Shown here: positions 54,926 to 64,000 of the stretch, one piece after another
How the letters are laid out: every line of letters starts with the position of its first letter
Numbering within the stretch: the stretch's first letter is position 1
Assembly: GCA_033675265.1 (NCBI GenBank)
Contig: JAUJYZ010001450.1
Coordinates: 116,001-180,000 of the forward strand
Length of the DNA: 64,000 bases
Direction: 5' to 3'
From: Actinostola sp. cb2023
Taxonomy: Eukaryota; Cnidaria; Anthozoa; Actiniaria; Actinostolidae
The notes under the pieces: model-generated
What the model was told of the DNA's origin: nothing
Databases searched by the model: none
Seen by the model: only the letters and a program-made list of their open reading frames with translations
Translations under genes and position numbers: made by a program

Positions 54926-55234
54926 GCAACAAAATCGTGCAACTTGTCGCGCAACATTGTTGCGTTGCAAGTTGCAGAGCAATGTTTCTCGTATTACAAC
55001 CGTTCGTGCAACTTGTCGCGCAACACATTTTCGTGTTGCAGGTTGCAAAACTTTGTTGCGCAAAGTAGAAGCTCTTTCTACTTCATGCAACAAAGTTTTG
55101 CAGCCTACAACCCCGAATATTTAGTTTGTTGCGCGACAAGTTGTGCGAACGATGGTAATACGAGAAACATTGCTCTGCAACTTGCAACGCAACAATCTGA
55201 AAATGTTGCGCGACAAGTTGCACGATTTTGTTGC
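54926..55234. repeat. Inverted repeat with GCAACAAAATCGTGCAAC ends
   Basis: Arms of about 140 bp (including TTGTCGCGCAACA and GAGCAATGTTTCTCGTATTA and their complements) with short direct sub-repeats TGCAACTTGTCGCGCAACA. Overlapping frames on both strands come from the symmetry and are not genes. Confidence 0.75.
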
Positions 55235-56800
55235 TCATATTACCGCGCCTTAAGCGCTCGCCCAAAATGTCGCAAGTCCTGCACGTGGGGACGTCACTGT
55301 TGGGTGAACGCTCAAAATATGGCCATACCGCCCCCTCCCCCAGCTTATAAGCCTTCCCGGTTATAGATCCATATACTTTCACTGACAACAACAATTGCCG
55401 TTTATAAGCCCACCCATATACCATTACGTATAAGCCCAGGGCTTATAAGCGGCAGTTTACGCGGTGATATATTGAGAAATGAATCCCCGCAGGAAATACA
55501 AATAATAATTTGGATTATCTGATCAAGTTTGCTCAAAAAGCGCCATTATTATACTACTATTACGTAATTTTACCTTATAAGGTCAAGAGAACTCGAAAAA
55601 TATGGAGCCGTATTACCATAGTTTTAAAAGTCGTATTACCATAGTTCTAAAACCGGTTTCACTGCAAAGTTTTGAACATTTTGTGATGTCAAATCCATTG
55701 TCAATAAGAGTACAGACAATGGAAAACCGCTTGCGATTTCTTTTTTAAAACAACAAAGTCAAAAAATCATCCAAAAGCAAGGATAAAGTTTGAAAGAAAA
55801 ACCGTTTCAAGCGTGCGCTGGCTCCGTGCGATTCGTCATTCTCTGTGTCTGTTATTGTAAAAGAGCGCGCGGACCTTGAAAGGTTTTGAAATAATTATTA
55901 GATAAATTTACTCAAAAACGGACAATTATGTTTTCGTTCAAAGTAGTATAATAAATAACTTATTTGGGGTTTTTCCCGTAATACGGGCTGATATTTTACT
56001 CGTTACTCGCATTTTTCCTCGTCCCTTCGGGACTCGGAAAAATACATTCGCAACTCGTAAAATATCAGCCCGTATTACGGGAAAAAACCCAAATAAGATC
56101 TAATTATCTCGTTTATTTGTCGTAATGTTGTACGTTTAGGCGGACAAAAATTATATACAAAATTTTATACAATTAAAGAGACGGTTCAGTGTAAACGGTG
56201 TGTACTGGTCAACTTTTTGAACGGTTAGAAATTCGTCCGGTACCGTGTGAACGGGACCTGAAATCCGCGGCTTTTCCATCATCGTACGAGCCGTGATACA
56301 ATACTGATGACCGTCGATTTTCGCATTTCTTTAAAAATGTAAATTGTGACTGACAAGCCCTACTGGGAATATTCAATAAAGTATATGTATGTAAATGTTA
56401 CCATAAAATAGCTGAAATTTCTAATTATATAAACATAGCCCACTTCTAGCCCGCTTGCGTTCACACTTGGATCGATCTGAGATCGATCTCAGATGATCGA
56501 TCTGAGGGCGCGTTCACACTGGAGTTGTAGATCGATCTGAGATCGATCTACAAAAAAAATTGCGTTCACACTTAGTTCGCATTTGACCTAGATCGATCTC
56601 AGATCGATCTAGAACCCCAGTGCGAACGCGCCCTAAAACTGCACGGAGCATGCGCGCGCGTTTACTATTTCTTCAATAGAGTATGTAATATTTCCCATGA
56701 TGCGCTTGGGTCATGTCGCCTGGTTTGAATACTTTTATCAACAATTTTATATGTAACAGCTGTATAAAGAAAGACGTATCTCACAATGAGCATTTAGTTA

Positions 56801-59552
56801 TTATCGTTCTCGTCCACATTTTTCGGCAATAAACAACCTCAACTTATACAACACAAACATTATCAACTGTACCAAAGGCTCGCCCACAAAAATACAACCC
56901 AAAAATAACCCTACCGCTAACCCAGGGTTCCCGCTATAATCAACATACGAGTATATATAGCGCTTGTTATTGGCGGGGTTAGTGCCTTCAGCGGCCCAGT
57001 AGATCACAGTAAACAGCATGTAGACAACGGTAAAGACCACTGGGTACACGACGTGGAGAAGACGGATTGGCATGGAGGACAATAGCAGCTCGATCACCAG
57101 GAATACAGAGTTGAACAGATGGTTACTAATGTCGAGGGCAAGCCCTTCAGGATCCGCCGCCTCATTGTTAATCAGCCCCCAGTACAGACACGTGATGATC
57201 ACTGCCACATTAGCAGCCAGGATATATATTACCCATAATGCCTTGTGGTACCATCTTGGTGGAAGCTCGTACACAGCCCCCTCTCGTCCGCTCTCTGTTT
57301 CGTGCTTCGAAGGCTCGTTCATCTGTATGTCAACGTTGATTTGGTTCTTTTCTTTGAGATGATACAACAGGGTGAGCACGGTGGAGAGAATGAAGTACAG
57401 TGTGACGAAAAAGAAGCCCCAGTTTGTCAGCCATATGAACCACTTTGGGCCGCCATTGGTAAAGTAGAAACCGCTGTATATAATCCAACCAGTGCAATAT
57501 ACAGCCAATATGAACCGGTAGACAGCTACCAGATACCATGGCATCCACTGAAACACAAATGGATCGAGATTAGATGGGATTCCTTTGGTGTGGCTATCGG
57601 AGGTGAATTGGGCACTATTTTTAAAACAATTAGACTACGAGTTCGAGTTTTCCTATGAGTGAATAGTGAGTATGTTAGTCAATCAGATTGCAGGATTCGT
57701 GATAGTATGCTAGTTGGTTTGTGCTAAAAGAGGTTAGATATTGCATAATAATAATATTAATTAATATTAATTATAATATTAATTATAGTAATAATCCTGA
57801 TAATGATCGCTACTATTCAGTTGCTTATGTAATATAATAATAATAATCATATACTGATATATATACAAAATATAAAAATACCTAGCCTCCTCCGCAGGCA
57901 ACAGATGGTGCTGTGATTGCCGTAAAATAGTATACGGGGGGTACTGGGGGAATTAGGGATAGGGGAGGGGAGGATAGAGGACTATATTCCTTTCCCGTTC
58001 GAAGCCAAAACAAAATGGAAGAATTTCGCAAATTATTGAAATATGAACTCGTACTCTCTCAAAGTGCAAAAATATTTTTTGGCCAAACATAGAAATTATA
58101 TTCCCTTTAGATTCCTGCTAAAATGCTTCCTAATGAGTCAAGATTGGTATTTGGTGTCAGAGTTACAGTATAGCAATCAATCCACCACCTGTAGAAACGT
58201 GTCATACACCTGCCATTGTCGCGCGCTTTTTACAATGCCATCAGACGGGTGGGCAAACACATTTCTTCTGTCAATATTTGACATATTTACTCTAATCAAT
58301 TGTTTATAATCAACAATACAACCGGTACAAATGGGTTGATATGATTTGTTCACATTCTCGTAAAATCATTGATTGACACCATGGTAGAGTGCAAACAATA
58401 AAAGCGTGAAACAGTACTTCTGTCAGTGCTAAAATAGCACCAGTGGAACAATAGAAAGCAAAAGACACTTGCACTATTTAGTGCTAATTAAAGTAAGCAC
58501 TGTTTCATGGTTTTAGTGTTTGTACTCTAGAGTACAAACAATCAAAGCGTAAAACAGTACTAACTTAATAGTACTAAATAGCACCAATAGAACAATAGAC
58601 AACACAGGATATTTCACCAATTTAGATGTAGAACTATTTCACGCTTTTAGTGTTTGTATTCTACTGAAACGTCTGTGTAAATATTGACATTTTTTGTGTA
58701 CATGCGTTGAATGTACATCAAAGTGCAAACACTAAAACCATGAAACAGTGCTAACTTTAATAAGCACTAAATAGCGCAATGTCTTTCGTTTTCTATTGTT
58801 CCATTGGTGCTATTTAGCACTAAATCTTGTACTGTTTCACGGTTTTAGTGTTTGCACTCTACTATGGATGTTTTTGTCTACTGATCAACACAAATTCATT
58901 TACATATTCGGGACATCGTATTTACACTTGAGTTTTTATCGAAGCTTTTTTCGAATGTAGTACGTATCGTACTCACTGACGCAAATAAAGTTCAGTAAAT
59001 TAAGAACCTATTCACGTGGAAAGCCAATCAAATGTATTCAATTGTTTTACTTTATGCTAATCGCTCGACCTCAACGAGTTAGTATCATAGGTCACGACTC
59101 TTCATTTGATCATTTTGCTTGCTGTTTTGCTCGTCTATATTCACCTCGAGCAGGCAGAGGAACCACAGCAATAAATGTTCAGTAAAACAAACTAAGGGTA
59201 AAAGTCAAACTTGGGAAATACTGATGGAAATAAATGAACCTTTGAATCAATAAAGAACAGAGATACGGTGGATTTATATTTTAATATTTAAAAATGTCGA
59301 GATTAAACAAACGGGTTTTTCAAGGCACTATTATGAAACTTAGCATTCTATTGACGTATGTTTGTGGTGCATTAGGTTAGGCGTTGATTACAAGTGAGTT
59401 CTTATAGTTTAACAACATAATCTACGTGAAAACATGCACCTAAATCAGTACTGATGCACACTCACCGGAGATTCAACGAAGTCTTTCGCCTTGTCGTGGT
59501 TTGGTTTCACCATCGACGGTTTCAGCTCGCCTCCACACGTACTACACATCAT
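56801..59552 (-). CDS. Rolling-stone-like multi-pass membrane protein 1
   Basis: Exon 1 is 59466-59552 (MMCSTCGGELKPSM to KAKDFVESP, donor GTGAGT), exon 2 is 56801-57547 (acceptor TTTGTGTTTCAG), joined in phase 0, 277 residues. The start of exon 2, WMPWYLVAVYRFILAVYC, continues the ESP end of exon 1, just as in the neighbouring gene. About six hydrophobic helices are visible: YLVAVYRFILAVYCTGWIIY; WLTNWGFFFVTLYFILSTVL; ALWVIYILAANVAVIITCLY; the LFNSVFLVIELLL and VVYPVVFTVVYMLFTVIYW pair; and VGLFLGCIFVGEPLVQLIMF. The KWFIWLTNW, YHKALWVIY, HLFNSVFLVIE and YWAAEGTNP motifs are those of the Rolling stone (rost) family, first described in Drosophila myoblast fusion. The biochemical role is unknown. 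It is a tandem paralogue of the next gene; a 1.9-kb intron separates the exons. Confidence 0.85.
57553..59465. other. Intron of Rolling-stone-like gene 1
   Basis: Contains a TTAGACTA-type repeat near 57628 and, at about 58387-58865, three related inverted-repeat elements with GAGTGCAAACACTAAAACC/GTGAAACAGTACT-like ends (a partial relative lies at about 45035). No exon seen. Confidence 0.5.
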
Positions 59553-60606
59553 GGAGTTTTATGATTGACAGTATTTAGCGATGAATGAGGCAGTACTATC
59601 TATGAGTTCGTGTCAACTGCTTCACCTGTGTTGTTCGGTATCGTTTCGATCGTCGTTCGGCAGCCACGGTTTATTGCTGGTGACGTGAGTTAAAACGGAA
59701 TAAATTAGCTCGTTCTATTGTTTCATTGTAGTTAATTGTAAAATACGCACTCTATGACGCATGAAGCTGACATCATTATTCGGTTGTATGTCATCTATTG
59801 CGCTAAAGTGTGCATTGCCATTGTGATACTGGTGAATAATAATGGCATGACTCATATCCTGTAGTGCAAATACGATCGAGCGTTGTGAAGTGGAATGCGT
59901 GCGCAAAGTGACGAAAGTATTTTTAGCTGAAAGACCCAATGACCGAGCCCATGATGCCTTGCGCGCAAGAGATTTCGATATTTTTTTTCAGTAGGTGCAT
60001 GTAAACACAAACTCAAAACTGAAACTTCTGGGGCAAACGTTAAGTTAAATATGTAAAAAAAAGACCCTCAAAACATTGTCGCAAGGCATCATGGGATTGG
60101 ACGTAGAGTTTTTCTAAAAATACTTTCGTCATTTAGCGTACCGATTCAATTTAGTTCAGTAAGCATTCCACTTCACAGCACTCGATGCTCGAATTTGCTT
60201 CACCGCAATGTTTAGTACAAGACACTCATTAAGAACGTGGCAAAAATGAAAACTGCGAGTTTTAGATTCATATCTTTAATATTGAGGCAAAGACTGACAT
60301 CTTACAAAATCATTAAAAAATGTCAAAAATAACAAAGTTTATATGACTGTCCAGCAAGCCATGCCAGTCAGCCTATGAAACTATGAATTTTCCAGATTTC
60401 AAATATGTTTTGAAAGATCCCTTTGTACATTCTCTTCTCCTGATGGAAAGATGTTGCGCCTGCGTTTGCTATGGTTTGCGGTAACGCTCGTTTTCGTTTC
60501 CATACCATATAGATAGAGAATATAGAGAGACGTGCAAGTCGGCATGGTCAGCGGTATGTGCAAACTTTAACTCTGTACTATATGCATCACGTGTGTTTTT
60601 AAACAG
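59553..60606. other. Spacer between the two Rolling-stone-like genes
   Basis: No gene. An imperfect inverted repeat spans about 59876-60190 (arms with GTGAAGTGGAATGC and GACGAAAGTATTTTTAG and complements). The promoter of gene 1 must lie here but no clear TATA box is seen. Confidence 0.45.
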
Positions 60607-60625
60607 TTTATTCGCATATTTCCAC

Positions 60626-61601
60626 TCATATCTCTTCATTTAAACTACATTGTCTCCTCTTTCGTTGACTAATTTTACCGCTGACCCACGAGCGCAGTTT
60701 ACTGAGTCCAAAAAGCCCGAACTGCGCGGTAACCAGCCCTATGAATGTATAACCAAATATGAACGCCGTGGCAACACCAGGCCTATTACTAAAGTCCATT
60801 GAGCTGTAAATGTACATTTTACCGCGTGCATTAGTACCATCGCTAGCCCAGTACACGACGCCAAACATAACGTAGACTACGAAGAGAATAATAGGGTAGA
60901 TCACGTGATAGATACGAACAGGAATCCGACTAAGAGACGTGTCGATGAGTATAAAAACACTGTTCAACAAGTGAGTGCTGATGTCCAGGCCGTCTGGTCT
61001 GTAGGAATCTGGATACTTTCGATAACCATAGATCCAGTGAACCAACGTCACAGCAATGGCGTTCGCAGCGGCGATACTATAGATTACCCACAATGCACCA
61101 TGGTACCAGTAGACCGGTTCGTCGTTCCTCATGTCCAGCGGACTCACATAAAAGTTATCTTCGTCTTGAGGAGTTTCCTGCAGCTCTCCTGTTCTTGATC
61201 TGGCTTTCGGTCTCAATACGTCGTGGTCTTGGACGTCATACTCGCCTACCATCCATTCTCCACGATAGTAGAAGGCGGTAAGGATAGCAGAGCAGACGAA
61301 ATAGAGGGTAAGGAAGAGGTACAACCAGTTGGTGAGGTAGATGAACCATTTTTCGTCGCCATTGGCGGGATGTACACCACTGACAATAATCCAGCAAAAA
61401 CAGTAGATAGCAAATATACAGCGGTAGACCAGCACAGGTAGTACCCCAAAAAACTGAAACGAGAAAAAAGGGACCCGTGTTACCATGGTGACATGATTGT
61501 GGTAGGTTTACTGAACCCTTATCTGATCAGTCAGTTAATGAGTTGCCAGTCACCAGGCCCTATCATTTTATCCTGTCAATCGCAAAGGATTCTGGGTATA
61601 G

Positions 61602-61641
<40 letters not shown>

Positions 61642-63790
61642 GGACTTATAAAATGCTATATGGTATTTTTAGTTCGAAATAATATGGTATTATCACAGCT
61701 CTCTATGCCTATACATTCCCATTTGTTCGTCGGCAATTATAATATATGTAATACGCATACTAGTCATTTACTTGTTCTAAGCCAGAAGATACAGTAGTAA
61801 TACACGTGAATGAAGGCCTATATTATCGACTATCATCAGAACACTCATGTAAACTTTCCTCCCTCCCCTCCCCTCCCCTCACGAAGGCCGGATACTCAGT
61901 GGATTCATTGAAAAAAAAAATCGCTCGATTACAGAACCTTGGCCGGAAAGTTGTTGGAACAAAAGACCATGAACTAGCCACTTGTAAATGGTTGGAAATA
62001 CTGTATTAATTTCCTAGGTTTGTAAATAAGTTCATTTCCAAGGGAATTCAACAACAAATGTCCGAACAATTATCCATGGTTACTGCGGTGACAAGTAGTA
62101 GTTTTAAATTTATTTGTTTAAGTTTTAAAAACCGCCATTGTTGGCATAGTTTTTCTTTTCGATTCCTACTTTCATTCAGTAATTGCTCGCAAGGTCAGGA
62201 GCCCATAAGTAGGAGCCTCCATCTACCGTACTGGGTTTGTGAGACGACCTGTGACCGGATCAGGCTATTTTTAGAACACCTTTTCCCGCGAACTAATCAT
62301 CAATCAATAGGAATCCCCCATGGGAATTACACAGAGCCAATCAGCATCAATGAGGTAGATGATTTGTGTTTATTTGTGATATATGAACAAAGTGGCGGAC
62401 GAAGAAATTGGCGAAATTGAAGAAACTGAAAGTGAAGAGAGCGAAAATGACAGTGATAGTTACAGTGACTCTTTTGCAGAGTTTAGTACTTCATCGGAAA
62501 GTGACCAAGAGTCTTCAAATTCGTGTTCTGTTTCTCAAGGAACTAAAAAAACATCAAATAGTAAACCTACCAAGCCAAAAGCTAGAAACTTCCGTAACAA
62601 AGCCGAAATCAAAAATCCCTGGTGTTAAAATTTCGCGGCAAAATTGGTGTTCTAAAAATAGCCTGATCCGGTCACAGGTCGTCTCACGAATACATCCCAG
62701 ATGGAGGCTCCTACTTATGGGCTCCTGGCAAGGTATATTGCATTTGAATGATGATGACGATATTTTTTGAAGTGATGGAAATTTTCACAAACGTAATCTG
62801 ACCCGAGCCTCATAAAATGTAGAATATACAGTAGCTAATAACATACTATTACACTAATTCATACAAAGTTACTAAATGAGCTTTTACATGATATACTCAA
62901 ATTCCCCGGCGGAAATCGGTCCCCATACTTACTGTAAACTTGACCTCTATTAAGCGGTCACCTCTATTAAGCGGTCAGTTGGCCGAGGGTGACCGCTTAA
63001 TAGAGGTTTGACTGTATATACAAATTTCTTAATCACTTCGATATAGAACAAACAGCGTGTTTTGGGATATTGGGTGCCATCGTGAGGCCACTGGGTTTAT
63101 CACCAGCCCGATAAGCACGATGTAAACTAGACTTGATTGTTTTGGCGATGTCACGAAATCAAAGCAGGGCCAAGCTTGCATCAGATGTTTTGAAAGACAT
63201 TGGAATTACAATATTGATACTTAGCGTAGACGTGTTACTTCACCAGGCGAACTCTTTGTGTGTTCTTTCCATATAAAATACTACGGTATCAAGCTAAAAA
63301 ACACCACGTGACATCGTAATATTGGATTGAATTCATGTCAGTATATATCTATAAAAATAAACTTATAATTTCCATTAGCGAGTCGAGATTTCGAAATGAA
63401 ATATATAACCGACCTAGCTTGAGTGTTACAATAATTCCACCGTTTATTTTCGAGTATTTAATATTCTAAAGCACATGCAAACACTGGGCTATAATCTTGG
63501 AGAGCCATCACTTCAGTGCTCTATATTCTGTCTGTGTGAATGAAACTTTAATCAATAGTTCTAAATAGGTCTATTTGTGGTCTGAGGTATTTCTTGTCAG
63601 TGCTACACACATCCAATCTGATCTGTAAACTCCTACATTATATTAAACTTCAAGGAATAGACAATGGCGGTGACCATCGACCTACACTTACCGGTGACTC
63701 TGTGAAATCAGCCGAGTTATGGTGGTTCAGACGGAAATTCTTTAACTGAAATTCACTTAGGAGATCTTTGAAGTCAAAACGAGTCGGCAT
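60626..63790 (-). CDS. Rolling-stone-like multi-pass membrane protein 2
   Basis: Exon 1 is 63692-63790 (MPTRFDFKDLLSEFQLKNF to DFTESP, donor GTAAGT), exon 2 is 60626-61453 (acceptor CTTTTTTCTCGTTTCAG), phase 0, 308 residues. Same layout as gene 1: VLVYRCIFAIYCFCWIIVSG; WFIYLTNWLYLFLTLYFVCS; a hydrophilic loop of about 60 residues rich in Asp/Glu; WYHGALWVIYSIAAANAIAV; HLLNSVFILIDTSLSRIPVR; IYPIILFVVYVMFGVVYWAS; and a last helix AFIFGYTFIGLVTAQFGLFG. The C-terminus is basic then acidic (SQRKRRQCSLNEEI). Exon 1 is needed: the methionine just before exon 2 lies within intron sequence. AATAAA on the minus strand lies 14 bp after the stop (60607-60612). Confidence 0.87.
61603..61639. repeat. Poly-G run of 37 bases
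   Basis: Uninterrupted G homopolymer; length may be unreliable in the assembly. Confidence 0.9.
62196..62727. mobile_element. 532-bp DNA transposon with CAGGAGCCCATAAGTAGGAG ends
   Basis: Ends are inverted over about 80 bp (including GACCTGTGACCGGATCAGGC and complement). GCAAGGT occurs on both sides (62189-62195 and 62728-62734), a 7-bp target duplication. Same family as 5146-5486. The inside has an 81-codon frame. Confidence 0.8.
62383..62628 (+). pseudogene. Acidic Ser/Glu-rich frame inside the 62196 element
   Basis: MNKVADEEIGEIEETESEE, then a long Ser/Asp/Glu stretch and a basic KPKARNFRNKAEIK end, 81 codons. Transposases and captured host exons can start this way, but no domain is recognisable. 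The frame stops near the inner edge of the right inverted repeat. Its coding status is doubtful. Confidence 0.3.
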
Positions 63791-64000
63791 TGTACGAGAG
63801 ATTTCGGTTATTCCAAGCTAAAGCGACCTCGTTCTTTGTGTATTTGCCTGACGTCTGGTTGTGTTGTTTAGAGCGTGAACAAACAGCCTATCTAATTAGC
63901 CTAACAATAGGTGACTTCCTATTGGTCGGTGGTCTTGAAAACCAATTAGGCCGTCAACGGAGTTTTCAAAGTTCATTCTGCTTGAATTTGAATATTTTTT

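Larger units (their letters stand above)
54211..56644. mobile_element. Composite 2.4-kb inverted-repeat region, GTGCAGTTTTAG/GGGCGCGTTCACAC ends
   Basis: Outer ends GTGCAGTTTTA and TAAAACTGCAC, then GGGCGCGTTCACACT and GTGCGAACGCGCCC. Both ends carry repeated palindromes of the GATCGATCTCAGATCGATC kind. An 89-bp hairpin element (AGAGCACTTGGGGACTGATC ends, 54221-54309) is inserted in the left end. Inside are a tRNA-like piece, a 300-bp inverted repeat (54926-55234) and a hairpin with TTTTTCCCGTAATACGGGC arms (about 55962-56097). No coding gene is supported. Confidence 0.5.
61454..63691. other. Intron of Rolling-stone-like gene 2
   Basis: Contains a 37-base G run (61603-61639), the CAGGAGCCC-type element (62196-62727) and a short element with ACCTCTATTAAGCGGTCACC/GGTGACCGCTTAATAGAGGT ends (about 62930-63017). 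No exon is recognised. Confidence 0.5.

Noticed and set aside
54800..55424. Cys/Asn-rich frames on both strands (for example 188 codons from 54800)
   Set aside because: Mirror-image products of the 54926-55234 inverted repeat with GTTGC-rich sub-repeats; no recognisable domain.

Overview
This is eukaryotic (metazoan) genomic DNA: AT-rich, intron-bearing, with GT-AG splice sites, AATAAA signals, many small non-autonomous transposons and tandem repeats. A two-gene cluster of Rolling-stone-like membrane proteins and the repeat style fit a (probably marine) invertebrate; I cannot fix the phylum from the sequence alone.

Positions 1 to about 53,400 are a degenerate tandem segmental duplication of a two-gene cassette. 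Gene 1 (+ strand) has a conserved leader exon, a small exon coding a WW domain (ATG at 6739, 20491, 29615, 42856), a 3-5 kb intron, and one large exon with an acidic region and 12-14 C2H2 zinc fingers (from 10000, 23875, 33081, 48090). A fifth copy is represented only by its last seven fingers at the left edge (2-610). I call these WZ-0, WZ-A, WZ-B, WZ-C and WZ-D. WZ-A is intact, WZ-B carries a one-base frameshift, WZ-C is shortened by a nonsense codon with decayed fingers behind it, and WZ-D has a 57-bp piece of its own intronic minisatellite inside the coding exon.

Gene 2 (- strand) lies between WZ genes, its 3' end facing the upstream WZ gene and its TATA promoter diverging from the downstream one. 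It has four exons: signal peptide, two similar acidic mini-exons, and a long exon with a 30-bp coding minisatellite giving Pro/Arg/Lys-rich decapeptides (RPRPKTRPTG type). There are four copies (P1 1801-3228, P2 16922-18407, P3 38996-40192, P4 51023-52969), and unit C has none. Only P3 is open from start to stop (175 codons by my splicing), and it shifts out of the Arg/Pro frame near its end. The layout (signal peptide, acidic segment, cationic repeats) recalls antimicrobial-peptide-like precursors, but function is unknown.

Because the units are paralogous, each serves as an empty site for insertions in the others. This gives boundaries and target duplications for a 2.8-kb foldback element (CAATTG), several TA-flanked elements, two CAG-flanked palindromes, a 611-bp palindrome (TATTA), an AT-flanked element, a TTAA-flanked element holding an inverted pair of Penelope-like 3' ends, and a hAT-like element. 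Two different TA elements sit at the very same nucleotide in units A and D.

From 53,400 to 64,000 is unduplicated sequence with two complete two-exon Rolling-stone-like genes on the - strand (56801-59552 and 60626-63790), separated by inverted-repeat-rich DNA. All gene models rest on reading splice sites by eye and on conservation between copies; no database search was possible.
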